A DNA stretch of 64,000 bases from JADJYF01 sp965278995. GTDB lineage: Bacteria; Pseudomonadota; Gammaproteobacteria; Ga0077536. This document shows, one piece after another, positions 53,797 to 62,394 of the stretch (positions within the stretch are counted from its first letter, which is position 1; each line of letters begins with the position of its first letter). The stretch spans positions 4,030,001 to 4,094,000 of the forward strand of contig OZ257136.1 in the NCBI GenBank assembly GCA_965278995.1, written 5' to 3'. A program made the position numbers and the translations under genes. The notes under the pieces were generated by a model. That model saw only the letters and a program-made list of their open reading frames with translations. It was not told where the DNA came from and made no database searches.

Positions 53797-54024
53797 TTAG
53801 TTTGACTGCTTATTGCGAGCCCGTACTAGCGCCGTAATTGCTCGAAACGTAGCTACGGCCAATGCTGCCGCGCCAGGCACTAGTAAGACCCAAATAACCG
53901 CTGTTCCCTGTGATGCATCCAGATTGATATGCGCCGATGATAAGAACGCTATCGCAAAATTCAGCGAAAACGTAAACACCAGGACCGCCATGACGCCACC
54001 CACGAAATTCAATATCGCGTTCAT
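53797..54024 (-). CDS. Small membrane protein, unknown
   Basis: 75 residues from ATG 54024, two membrane helices (VGGVMAVLVFTFSLNFAIAF and AVIWVLLVPGAAALAVATF) and a basic tail (RARNKQS). Start 4 bp inside the cassette end. Downstream 53560-53796 has an open but unconvincing frame (53567-53797) that I do not call. Confidence 0.72.
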   Translation of the reverse strand: MNAILNFVGGVMAVLVFTFSLNFAIAFLSSAHINLDASQGTAVIWVLLVPGAAALAVATFRAITALVRARNKQSN

Positions 54025-54027
54025 GAC

Positions 54028-54096
54028 GCCCAACGTGCGCTTGAGCTGCGCCGGAGCGCGAAGCGCGGAGGCGTCAGCTCGAAGCGCTTGTTAGGC
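54028..54096 (-). other. attC74
   Basis: Class 4 variant: GCGCTTGAGCTG/CAGCTCGAAGCGC, a compensated change from attC55. Confidence 0.94.
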
Positions 54097-54203
54097 CTCA
54101 GTCGCGGCGCAAAAAGATAAGTTGTTTTGTCTCGCGCCCGCAAGACAGCATGAGCGCCGGTTGGCTGCGACTTTTGCTGATTGGTTTTCATGGCTAATGG
54201 GCA

Positions 54204-54491
54204 CTACGTGTAGATTACTTCCGCTGCCAAATCCGGATACTTATTGGTCATTGCCTCGAGAGCTGAACTAAGATGTTGTGCATCGCGCGGTAGTCGCACC
54301 TCCAAGGAATGCCAGCCATGCAGTTCAAGCTTTGTAGGCATCTCGATCAGTCCCGTGATTGCATCCCAAAATGCGTCCCAGTTTCGCCCGTACCAATCTG
54401 GAAAGTCGAGGGCGTCGCGTAGAACTTCGTGCAGTTCGTGTGCCGATTGGATCGGTTCGAGGTTGATGATAATTTGAGCGCGACGAGGCAT
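54204..54491 (-). CDS. Barstar-family protein
   Basis: 95 residues: INLEPIQSAHELHEVLRDAL, FPDWYGRNWDAFWDAITG and LELHGWHSLEVRLPRDA match the barstar fold, including the DWYGRNWDAFWD helix that inserts into barnase-type RNases. Usually an inhibitor of a barnase-like toxin; no toxin gene is present in the cassette, so it may be an orphan immunity protein. 54097-54203 holds nothing identified. Confidence 0.9.
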   Translation of the reverse strand: MPRRAQIIINLEPIQSAHELHEVLRDALDFPDWYGRNWDAFWDAITGLIEMPTKLELHGWHSLEVRLPRDAQHLSSALEAMTNKYPDLAAEVIYT

Positions 54492-54501
54492 CTTTTCTGA
54501 G

Positions 54502-54570
54502 GCCTAACGTGCCCTTGAGCTGCGCCGGAGTGCGCAGCACGGAGGCGTCAGCTCGAAGGGCTGGTTAGGC
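54502..54570 (-). other. attC75
   Basis: Class 4. Confidence 0.95.
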
Positions 54571-54594
54571 CTCTTCACGGAACGGCTCGGCACG

Positions 54595-55038
54595 TTACTT
54601 ATTTTTGACTCTCCAAGAATATGTGAATGTATCTCGAAGCGCATGCGCCAAGTTGTATGTCGCCCTTTGCGCTTCGGTCATATCTAAGAGTTCTGGATCA
54701 ATAACTCTCGCCAAGTCCACCATCTGCGTCTCTACGGCCTGTTCTTCAACCGTACTCAATTCTCCAATATACAGCTCACGAAACCGCTTACGAGATTTTG
54801 AGATCTCATCTTCCGTATGTACTTCTGGGTTAGCGAGTACCGCCGCGGCCTTGATGGCTTCCGCGTAGAGGCTCTGGCGGAGCGTGAAAAAGGGCTTGGC
54901 AGCTTCAATCTCTCGAGCAGCGGCCTCTCGGAGCCGTGCTTGATTAAAGCTCAGAGCGCTGATGACTATACCAACGACGACACTCACGACCTGCACGGTC
55001 GTTGCGAGCAGTTCTAATCTCGTTTTTGGTTCGGCCAT
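54595..55038 (-). CDS. Membrane-anchored helical protein, unknown
   Basis: 147 residues: membrane helix LLATTVQVVSVVVGIVISAL, then a helical body (REAAAREIEAAKPFFTLRQ, SRKRFRELYIGELSTVEEQA) likely coiled-coil. The layout resembles the protein at 5853-6494, though I see no clear sequence match. Function unknown. Confidence 0.78.
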   Translation of the reverse strand: MAEPKTRLELLATTVQVVSVVVGIVISALSFNQARLREAAAREIEAAKPFFTLRQSLYAEAIKAAAVLANPEVHTEDEISKSRKRFRELYIGELSTVEEQAVETQMVDLARVIDPELLDMTEAQRATYNLAHALRDTFTYSWRVKNK

Positions 55039-55064
55039 TGCCGGTCCTCAGCTCAGAAGAAGAG

Positions 55065-55133
55065 GCCTAACGTGCCGTTCAGCGGCGCCGGAGTGCGCAG
55101 CACGGAGGCGTCCGCTGCAACGGCTGGTTAGGC
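55065..55133 (-). other. attC76
   Basis: Class 2. Confidence 0.95.
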
Positions 55134-55448
55134 CACACTTCTAATTTTTGAAATGGAGCTAGCACCGCGCTTCCCTTTAACCACAATACCTTTTCTCATT
55201 GGCCATAAAGGCCTCGACGCTGCAGGCCTATGCAAACCGATGAACTCTAAATGTAGCCCTTTATTCTTACCGCCGGCCGACAATTGAACCAATAGGTTTA
55301 GATAGATACTCGGCTGTGGTTTTATGATGGACTTTCCTCATCTTTCACTGACCTTTCGGCTAGCTGTGTAGCAAAGCCCCGGCATGGGCTTTCGTGCCCC
55401 GTAATCGCCGGCGGTCGTTGTGCCGATAGCTTTCAAAGCTTTCGTGTG
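55134..55448 (-). repeat. Gene-less cassette, family A
   Basis: Shortened by a few bases at the CTTTTCTCATTGG segment. Confidence 0.9.
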
Positions 55449-55517
55449 GCCTAACGTGCCGATGAGCGGCGCCGGAGCGCGCAGCGCGGAGGCGTCCGCT
55501 CCAACGGCTGGTTAGGC
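55449..55517 (-). other. attC77, hybrid stem
   Basis: Class 1/5 left arm (GATGAGCGG) with class 3 right arm (CTCCAACGG). Confidence 0.93.
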
Positions 55518-55524
55518 GTCAGAC

Positions 55525-55860
55525 TCATTTACTCTGCCGCCTGAGGTGCTTGGGCACTTTAGCCTGGAGAAGGCCGATTAATTCGGGTTGCATGAATTCA
55601 AATCTATCGGGAATTTCGAGACAAATGATTCGCTTCCGACCTAGCAGCTTCCCGAAGGCTTTCGACAGCTTAGTGCGGTGGGTACGCTCCATGACAAAGA
55701 TTACCTCCGCCCATTCCACGAGTTCTACAGTAAGAGGATTATCGGAATCATGGTTCAGCCCCGCGGACGCCACTTCTAGGTCGGGATATGTCGAGAAAAC
55801 TTGCTCAGCGGTGGGGCTTCTTAATCGATTCCGGCCACATAGGAACAAGACTCTCTCCAT
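55525..55860 (-). CDS. Low-molecular-weight tyrosine phosphatase-like protein
   Basis: 111 residues from ATG 55860 (ATG 55869 possible). P-loop CGRNRLRSPTAE fits C-x5-R-S of LMW protein tyrosine phosphatases and arsenate reductases; a later VIFVMERTHRTKLSKAF holds the MxxxH segment common to this short subfamily. The usual C-terminal general-acid DP pair may be the ICLEIPDRFEF region. Probably cytoplasmic phosphatase or a derived binding protein. Second gene of its cassette. Confidence 0.87.
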   Translation of the reverse strand: MERVLFLCGRNRLRSPTAEQVFSTYPDLEVASAGLNHDSDNPLTVELVEWAEVIFVMERTHRTKLSKAFGKLLGRKRIICLEIPDRFEFMQPELIGLLQAKVPKHLRRQSK

Positions 55861-55874
55861 TTGGAACAACCAAC

Positions 55875-56024
55875 CTATTCTTCCCTAAAGTATTGGACAC
55901 CTAAGGCGAGAGCACCCACCAGGGATCCTAGTCCGACCCAGACGAACGATGGGCTTTCATAAAGATAGGCTCTAAGCAGCGCACCGAGACCAATCATTAC
56001 GAGGAATGCGATAGCGCGGGCCAT
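55875..56024 (-). CDS. Very small membrane protein
   Basis: 49 residues, MARAIAFLVMIGLGALLRAY, with a second hydrophobic stretch VWVGLGSLVGALALGVQYF and an acidic end. Starts 6 bp from the attC78 core and ends 5 bp before the phosphatase gene, so the two are a mini-operon. Too short to be found by length filters. No family recognised. Confidence 0.7.
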   Translation of the reverse strand: MARAIAFLVMIGLGALLRAYLYESPSFVWVGLGSLVGALALGVQYFREE

Positions 56025-56029
56025 CTGAC

Positions 56030-56098
56030 GCCTAACGCGCCGATGAGCGGCGCCGGAGTGCGAAGCACGGAGGCGTCCGCTCGATTGGCTGGTTAGGC
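56030..56098 (-). other. attC78
   Basis: Class 1. Confidence 0.95.
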
Positions 56099-56575
56099 GG
56101 CATTGCTGCCTTTTGGTTTGATACCCACCCAGATTTCTACTTTGTTGCTCAGCGCTCCGGGGATGAAGTGGCTTTCGTACCGTTCAAAATCAGGAGTGTG
56201 GGCCGACTCGTACCTGCCGGTGACGAGCCAGTTCAGGATTTCTTGCCATGTATCGGCGATTGTCGGCATAGGACCTTCGTGAATAAAAATCGCGTATCGC
56301 TGGTCTGGCACTTTCATTCGACCCGCTCCATCGGGGATTCCATCTAACGATGCCACTTCGACCGCACACATATATTCGAAGCCGGTTTGAGTATGCCCAC
56401 AGGTGACACCGTAGGCCTCGTTTCCAATTCGATTAGTCATTGGTTCGCTAGAGCGGAACTTCGCCCACTGATTCGGGATACCGATATGCGCGGTGGCGAA
56501 GTCATGGTGGCGGCGAATTCCAGCTAGGAACATACCCGGACGAGATTCGAATCGGACTGGTTGAACGGTCTTCAT
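56093..56575 (-). CDS. GyrI-like/AraC effector-binding domain protein
   Basis: 160 residues from ATG 56575. The GyrI-like small-molecule-binding fold is indicated by PVRFESRPGMFLAGIRRHHD, IPNQWAKFR, FEYMCAVEVASLDGIPDGAG, QRYAIFIHEGPMPTIADTWQ and VEIWVGIKP at the end. A stand-alone effector domain without a DNA-binding part; relatives bind drugs or protect gyrase. Stop is the attC78 core TAA. Confidence 0.9.
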   Translation of the reverse strand: MKTVQPVRFESRPGMFLAGIRRHHDFATAHIGIPNQWAKFRSSEPMTNRIGNEAYGVTCGHTQTGFEYMCAVEVASLDGIPDGAGRMKVPDQRYAIFIHEGPMPTIADTWQEILNWLVTGRYESAHTPDFERYESHFIPGALSNKVEIWVGIKPKGSNAA

Positions 56576-56593
56576 AAAGCTGAATTCAATGAC

Positions 56594-56662
56594 GCCTAAC
56601 GTGCCGATGAGCGGCGCCGGAGTGCGAAGCACGGAGGCGTCCGCTCGATTGGCTTGTTAGAA
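56594..56662 (-). other. attC79
   Basis: Class 1; right core GTTAGAA. Confidence 0.95.
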
Positions 56663-57084
56663 AGCGCTCTTATTTTGTTGAAGCTCACGGCGGAACTCAC
56701 TGTTACTCTAAGGTAGTTGCCGAAGAGAATAGCAGGGCAAAAGCGTTTTGGGATGTAGCACTATGCCAGCGCACGATGCTGGAAATGACTGCGGCCGGAT
56801 CTGTAACCTTCCATGTCGCCAACGCTGGTTCGGCCCGAGCAACTCAGGGCTCTGCCTACAGGTAAATCGTCGACTCGCACCACTCCAGGGCCCCTGAGAC
56901 CGAGGCGCATCCGAAGTAGAAGACTTTCCCAACTGCACCGCGCCACCAAAGCTATGCGCTGACGTTACCGTGAGAGGACTTCGATATCGACGGTACAAGC
57001 CTGCTCGGCGTTTGTCGGTCGCAGGCCTTGCCTCGATGCGTTTCTGCTATGCGCCGTTACCGCCGGCATACTTGTCTTGGCGAT
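56663..57084 (-). repeat. Gene-less cassette, family E
   Basis: Minus frame 56708-56998 open. Confidence 0.87.
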
Positions 57085-57153
57085 TTCTAACGTGCCGATG
57101 AGCGGCGTTGGAGTGCGAAGCACGGAAACGTCCGCTCGATTGGCTGGTTAGAG
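57085..57153 (-). other. attC80
   Basis: Class 1; cores TTCTAAC and GTTAGAG. Confidence 0.95.
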
Positions 57154-57512
57154 CACGCTTTCTTCATGGCCGTGACCACCTTCTCGGCTACCCCGGAACG
57201 CCGGTTCTTTAATTACGACATTCGCCACAGCAGCTCCGTGCGCTCGTGAAATGTAGCGCAGTATTCTTGCAAAGCACCAACACTCGTACCATAGACCTGT
57301 AGCTCTGCCACGGCACTAGCCCGACCTCAAGCCCACAACTCACCAGTGCTCGTGCCTAAGACTATAGGGACCGGCAGCAACGGCCAGCCGGCCTCTATTT
57401 TTCCGATCGCGGCTTGTGGGACCAACTCGGCGCAAGCAGCTGACCAGATCGCTTCAAGGAGCAAATAATCTCAAGAGCCTGAACAGCGCCATGAGCTATT
57501 GTTCTACGCGTG
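57154..57512 (-). repeat. Gene-less cassette, family C
   Basis: Right part (GGCCAGCCGGCCTCTATTTT) matches 63355-63713. Confidence 0.9.
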
Positions 57513-57581
57513 CTCTAACGTGCCGATGAGCGGCGTTGGAGTGCGAAGCACGGAAACGTCCGCTCGATTGGCTTGTTAGAT
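57513..57581 (-). other. attC81
   Basis: Class 1; cores CTCTAAC and GTTAGAT. Confidence 0.95.
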
Positions 57582-57912
57582 GGCGCCTTCATGAGCCGCA
57601 GGCCTTTCCTTGATTTGATGCCTATGTTGCCACAGGCCAGGTCGGGCTTGAGCTTATCAGGCACCTCCATGAATTCAATCCAGTAGCTGGTTTAACCTGG
57701 GCCGCTGGCTCGGCGCCAACGACTGAACAATCAGCCAACTCTCCCTTCGCCAATTGACGCTGCGTCTCGGGCGCGCCGCAGAATGCCGGCCGCACCGGAA
57801 GCCACTCACTTCAATCGGTTGGCGATGGACTTCTTTTAATCCACCGATGACGACGCCTTGTGAATCCTGCAAGGTGCTATTGTCGCCGTTATTCCGGAAG
57901 ACTATTCGCGCC
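57582..57912 (-). repeat. Gene-less cassette, family F
   Basis: Minus frame 57675-57914 of 79 codons (MARIVFRNNGDNSTLQDSQG) starts 5 bp from the attC82 core; same length as in the 37.0 kb copy. Confidence 0.85.
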
Positions 57913-57981
57913 ATCTAACGCGCCGATGAGCGGCGTTGGAGTGCGTAGCACGGAAACGTCCGCTCGATTGGCTTGTTAGAG
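57913..57981 (-). other. attC82
   Basis: Class 1; cores ATCTAAC and GTTAGAG. Confidence 0.95.
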
Positions 57982-58303
57982 CACGCATTTAGTTCAGCGC
58001 GTACGACCTTCTCGGCATGGCCGGAACGCCCGTTCGTTATTGCCTTACACACTAGACTTCGCCTGCTCCTTTCGTGGAACTTCTGAGCGATGACACTGAT
58101 GTAGCTCATTCTTCCAACAACGCACCTATGCTCGCGCCAAGAACATTATGCTCTGTCGCAACCGCCGGCCGACCTCTACCATAATCTTGCGCAGGCTTTC
58201 TGGTTTGGCTCGGCGCGGGCGACTACTCATGTAACTGCCGGATTTGAGCATGTGCTTAAATGCAGATTACACCACGAGCATTCTGAGCTTTGTTCTTCGC
58301 GTG
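57982..58303 (-). repeat. Gene-less cassette, family D
   Basis: Subtype nearly identical to 61576-61897. Confidence 0.92.
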
Positions 58304-58372
58304 CTCTAACGCGCCGATGAGCGGCGCCGGAGTGCGAAGCACGGAGGCGTCCGCTCGATTGGCTTGTTAGAA
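58304..58372 (-). other. attC83
   Basis: Class 1; cores CTCTAAC and GTTAGAA. Confidence 0.95.
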
Positions 58373-58794
58373 AGCGCTCTTAATTTGTTGAAGCTCACGG
58401 CGGAACTCACTGTTACTCTAAGGCAGTTGCCGAAAAGAATAGCAGGGCAAAGGCGTTTTGGGATGTAGCAATATGCCAGTGAACAATGCTGGAAAAGACT
58501 GCAGCCGGATCTGTAACCTTCCATGTCGCCAACGCCGGTTCGGCCCGAGCAACTCAGGCCTCAGGCTACAGGTAAATCGTCGACTCGTACCGCTCCAGGG
58601 CCACTGAGACAGAGGCGCGCCCAAAGTCGAAGACTTTCCTAGCGGCACCGCGCCACCAAAGCTATGCGCTGACGTTACCGCGAGAGGACTTCGATGTCGG
58701 CGGCACAAGCCTGCTCGGCGCTCGTGCGTCGCGGACTTTGCTTCGATGCGTTTCTGCAATGCGCCGTTACCGCCGGCATACTTGTCTTGGCGAT
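58373..58794 (-). repeat. Gene-less cassette, family E
   Basis: Minus frame 58418-58759 open; near-identical to 43623-44044. Confidence 0.88.
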
Positions 58795-58863
58795 TTCTAA
58801 CGTGCCGATGAGCGGCGTTGGAGTGCGAAGCACGGAAACGTCCGCTCGATTGGCTGGTTAGGC
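58795..58863 (-). other. attC84
   Basis: Class 1; cores TTCTAAC and GTTAGGC. Confidence 0.95.
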
Positions 58864-58918
58864 ATCACTTTCTGCCTTGTCGAAAGTGAATCTATTAGCA
58901 TTGTGCCGACTCTTCTAA

Positions 58919-59308
58919 TTAGCCTGATGCTTCTGATATTTGTTCAATGGCTTCCATAGCCCACGCTCCACGGATATCGTCTGGGTTTACGGCTGCCATA
59001 AATTTAATCAGCAATTGAACAACGTCTTCTCCCCCAATAGTGACCAATCCATCAAGGGCATTCATCCAGACTTGGTCATGAACGTCGTCCATCGCTTCAA
59101 TGAGGAATGGAGCAGTTGATTTTTCTCTAAATTCCCAGATGACGTATACCAGGGTGGCGCGAATCTCGGGGTTCTTCTCCGCCCAGAAAGCGGCCGTTAA
59201 CTGAGGGATTATTTCCGAAGTCATCGCCCAAAGATTGCAGCATGCGTGCTCAGCAAATGGCGAAGCCAGCCTTTCGATCTCTGAGATTATGTACTTCTGC
59301 GCATTCAT
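58919..59308 (-). CDS. HEAT-repeat protein
   Basis: 129 residues forming three to four helical pairs: EIIPQLTAAFWAEKNPEIRA, TLVYVIWEFREKSTAPFLIE, MDDVHDQVWMNALDGLVTIG and VVQLLIKFMAAVNPDDIRGA. The alternating pattern with Asp/Val at the turn is that of HEAT or PBS-lyase-like repeats. A probable protein-binding module; partner unknown. Confidence 0.85.
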   Translation of the reverse strand: MNAQKYIISEIERLASPFAEHACCNLWAMTSEIIPQLTAAFWAEKNPEIRATLVYVIWEFREKSTAPFLIEAMDDVHDQVWMNALDGLVTIGGEDVVQLLIKFMAAVNPDDIRGAWAMEAIEQISEASG

Positions 59309-59315
59309 TAGTGAT

Positions 59316-59384
59316 GCCTAACGTGCCGATGAGCGGCGTTGGAGTGCGAAGCACGGAAACGTCCGCTCGATTGGCTTGTTAGAG
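59316..59384 (-). other. attC85
   Basis: Class 1. Confidence 0.95.
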
Positions 59385-59706
59385 CACGCTTTTATTTCAG
59401 CGCATACTACCTTCTCGGCATTGCCGGAACGCCTGCTCAATATTGCTTTACACACCAGACTTCGCCTGTCCCTTTCGTAAAAATACTGAGCCATGAGACT
59501 GAATGTAGCTCATTCTTTCAACAACGCACCTATGCTCGCGCCAAGAACATAATGCTCTGTCGCACCTGCCGGCCGCCCTCTACCTTATCCAGCGCAGGCT
59601 TACTGATTTAGCTCGGCGCGGGCAACTGCTCCTATAAATGCCTGTTTAGAATATTTGCTTAAACGCAAATTGCACCACGAGCATTCTGAGCTTTGTTCTT
59701 CGCGTG
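59385..59706 (-). repeat. Gene-less cassette, family D
   Basis: A few base changes from 11124-11445. Confidence 0.92.
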
Positions 59707-59775
59707 CTCTAACGCGCCGATGAGCGGCGTTGGAGCGCGAAGCGCGGAAACGTCCGCTCGATTGGCTTGTTAGAA
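59707..59775 (-). other. attC86
   Basis: Class 1; right core GTTAGAA. Confidence 0.95.
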
Positions 59776-60198
59776 GGCGCTCTGATTTTGATGACGGTCA
59801 CGCCGGAATTCCCTGTTGCCCGATCTCAGTGAATGAAAAGCATAGCAGGGCAACGGCGTTTTGGGATGAAGCTCCATGCCAACGCGGGATGCTGGCAACA
59901 ACAGCGGCCTGGTCTGTAACCTTCCATGTCGCCAACGCTGGTTCGGCCCGAACGACTCAGGCTTGTGGCTACGAGAAAATCGTCGACTCGCACCTATCCT
60001 GCGCCTTTGCGACCGAGGCGCGCCTAGAGCAGACGGCTTATCTCAATGGCACCGCGCTATCCAAACCATGCGCCGACGTTACCGCGAGGCATATTCAATA
60101 TCGGCGGGACAAGTCTGTTCGGCGTTTGCATGTCGCGGGCCTTGCCTCGATGCGTTTCTGCTATGCGCCGTTACCGCCGACATACTTGTCTTGGCGCC
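59776..60198 (-). repeat. Gene-less cassette, family E
   Basis: Most diverged E copy. A plus-strand open frame (59730-60215) begins in attC86 and is taken as chance. Confidence 0.85.
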
Positions 60199-60267
60199 TT
60201 CTAACGTGCCGATGAGCGGCGTTGGAGTGCGTAGCACGGAAACGTCCGCTCGATTGGCTTGTTAGAG
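60199..60267 (-). other. attC87
   Basis: Class 1. Confidence 0.95.
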
Positions 60268-60636
60268 CACGCTTTCTTCATGGCCGTTACCACCTTCTCG
60301 GCTACTCCGGAATGCCCGTTCTTTAATTACGCCATTCGATACAGCAGATCCCTGCGCTCGGTGCCGGTGCTGAAATGTAGCGCAGTATTCTTACAAAGCA
60401 CCAACACTCGCGCCATGGACTTGTAGCTCTGCCACCGCACTAGCCCGACCTCTAGCCCACAACGCACCTGTGCTCGTGCCTAAGACTATAGGGACCGGCA
60501 GCAACGGCTAGCCGACCTCTATTCTTCCGATTGCGGCGTGCGGGATCAACTCGGCGCCAGCACCTGACCATACCGTTTCAAGAAGCAAATAATCTCGAGA
60601 GCCTGAATAGTGCCACGAGCTAGTGTTCTTCGCGTG
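60268..60636 (-). repeat. Gene-less cassette, family C
   Basis: Near-identical to 10136-10504. Confidence 0.92.
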
Positions 60637-60705
60637 CTCTAACGTGCCGTTCAGCGGCGCCGGAGTGCGCAGCACGGAGGCGTCCGCTGCAACGGCTGGT
60701 TAGGC
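60637..60705 (-). other. attC88
   Basis: Class 2. Confidence 0.95.
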
Positions 60706-61020
60706 CACACTTCCTGGTTTTGAAATGGAATCAGCACGGCGCTTCCCTTTAGGTACAATACCTTCTGCTCATTGGCCATAGAGGCCTCGACGCTGCAGAC
60801 CTATACAAACCGATGAACTATAAATGTAGTTCATTATTCTTATCGCCAGCCGACAAATGAACCAGTAGGTTTAGATAGATACTCGGCCGCGGCCCTACGA
60901 TGGCCTTCTTCATATTACGACCACCTTTCGGCTGGCTGCGCAGCATAGCCCCGGTTTAGGCTTTCTTGATCTGCAATCGCCGAGGCTCGTTGTGCCGATA
61001 GGTTTCAAAGCTTTCGTGTG
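60706..61020 (-). repeat. Gene-less cassette, family A
   Basis: Near-identical to 12426-12740. Confidence 0.92.
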
Positions 61021-61089
61021 GCCTAACGTGCCGATGAGCGGCACCGGAGTGCGTAGCACGGAGGTGTCCGCTCGATTGGCTGGTTAGGG
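61021..61089 (-). other. attC89
   Basis: Class 1, inner ACCGG/GGTGTCC variant; right core GTTAGGG matches CCCTAAC of attC90. Confidence 0.95.
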
Positions 61090-61111
61090 CCCATCTCGTT
61101 CGATGAGGACT

Positions 61112-61339
61112 TTACTGAATGAGCAGCCACAGTGCGCCGCCAAAAATTGCGCAAACGAATGTAAAGCTGATCATAAATGTAAATATCTCACCGCTTACTG
61201 TCCACCTAGACATTTTCCGCCAACGGTTGTGGACTTTTTCTCGATACCGCGGGGATAAGATATATCGCCATCCCGCTAGTCCTTCAATGGTGTGTCCGAT
61301 TACTTCAACAATGGCGCTGATGGCTTCCAGCATCGACAT
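61112..61339 (-). CDS. Small membrane protein, homologue of 48313-48666
   Basis: 75 residues: an N-terminal amphipathic helix (MLEAISAIVEVIGHTIEGLA), the GWRYILSPRYREKVHNRWRK cytoplasmic loop, and a C-terminal membrane helix (FTFMISFTFVCAIFGGALWL). The loop and helix order are shared with the 48.3 kb protein. It follows a 52-residue ORF by 3 bp, so they are co-transcribed. Confidence 0.8.
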   Translation of the reverse strand: MSMLEAISAIVEVIGHTIEGLAGWRYILSPRYREKVHNRWRKMSRWTVSGEIFTFMISFTFVCAIFGGALWLLIQ

Positions 61340-61342
61340 TGA

Positions 61343-61501
61343 TTAATCGTTTTGGGTCAGCTGCCGAGGATTTGCGTAATTTGACGACGGCAAAAAACGA
61401 CGAAGCATTGCAACATGTAGCCTGAGGTCTGCATCTGTTACCCGCGACGCAAGATGCCGCAGCCGTTCGCGGCAGATTATTCGGTAGCCGTTGCTTTTCA
61501 T
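61343..61501 (-). CDS. Small protein, unknown
   Basis: 52 residues from ATG 61501 (upstream codons are attC). Basic and helical: GYRIICRERLRHLASRVTDA, then RLHVAMLRRFLPSSN. First gene of a two-gene cassette with the membrane protein at 61112-61339; could be its soluble partner. No family recognised. Confidence 0.62.
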   Translation of the reverse strand: MKSNGYRIICRERLRHLASRVTDADLRLHVAMLRRFLPSSNYANPRQLTQND

Positions 61502-61506
61502 ATGGG

Positions 61507-61575
61507 CCCTAACGTGCCGATGAGCGGCGTTGGAGTGCGAAGCACGGAAACGTCCGCTCGATTGGCTTGTTAGAG
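61507..61575 (-). other. attC90
   Basis: Class 1; cores CCCTAAC and GTTAGAG. Confidence 0.95.
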
Positions 61576-61897
61576 CACGCATTTAGTTCAGCGCGTACGA
61601 CCTTCTCGGCATGGCCGGAACGCCCGTTCGTTATTGCCTTACACACTAGACTTCGCCTGCTCCTTTCGTGGAACTTCTGAGCGATGACACTGATGTAGCT
61701 CATTCTTCCAACAACGCACCTATGCTCGCGCCAAGAACATTATGCTCTGTCGCAACCGCCGGCCGACCTCTACCTTAATCTTGCGCAGGCTTTCTGGTTT
61801 GGCTCGGCGCGGGCGACTACTCATGTAACTGCCGGATTTGAGCATGTGCTTAAATGCAGATTACACCATGAGCATTCTGAGCTTTGTTCTTCGCGTG
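61576..61897 (-). repeat. Gene-less cassette, family D
   Basis: See 57982-58303. Confidence 0.92.
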
Positions 61898-61966
61898 CTC
61901 TAACGTGCCGATGAGCGGCGTTGGAGTGCGAAGCACGGAAACGTCCGCTCGATTGGCTTGTTAGAG
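61898..61966 (-). other. attC91
   Basis: Class 1. Confidence 0.95.
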
Positions 61967-62325
61967 CACGCTTTCTTCATGGCCGTGACCACCTTCTCGG
62001 CTACCCCGGAACGCCGGTTCTTTAATTACGACATTCGCCACAGCAGCTCCGTGCGCTCGTGAAATGTAGCGCAGTATTCTTGCAAAGCACCAACACTCGT
62101 ACCATAGACCTGTAGCTCTGCCACGGCACTAGCCCGACCTCAAGCCCACAACTCACCAGTGCTCGTGCCTAAGACTATAGGGACCGGCAGCAACGGCTAG
62201 CCGACCTCTATTCTTCCGATCGCGGCGTAAGCGATCAACGCGGCGCCAGCAGCTGACCATATCGTTTCAAGGAGCAAATAATCTCAAGAGCCTGAATAGC
62301 GCCACGAGCTATTGTTCTTCGCGTG
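61967..62325 (-). repeat. Gene-less cassette, family C
   Basis: Same subtype as 38191-38549. Confidence 0.92.
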
Positions 62326-62394
62326 CTCTAACGTGCCCTTGAGCTGCGCCGGAGTGCGAAGCACGGAGGCGTCAGCTCGAAGGGCTGGTTAGGC
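62326..62394 (-). other. attC92
   Basis: Class 4, the only family B cassette with this class. Confidence 0.95.

Noticed and set aside
53567..53797. 76-codon minus-strand frame downstream of the small membrane gene
   Set aside because: Low-complexity, Arg/Ser-rich translation without recognisable structure; could be real but I cannot support it.
3..56632. Minus-strand frames starting MLRTPAPLIGTLG or containing SQSSGRFRASRSNAAHRHV
   Set aside because: The N-terminal parts are attC read in other frames. For real genes (22116, 27597, 39955, 42098, 53017, 56093, 61343) I moved the start to the first start codon (ATG or, at 39955, GTG) after the attC.
2589..60215. Many plus-strand frames starting MECEARKRPLDWLVR or MERVARKRPL
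   Set aside because: These are translations of the attC site itself (TTG GAG TGC GAA GCA ...), repeated at every class 1 site; the downstream parts show no conservation between families.
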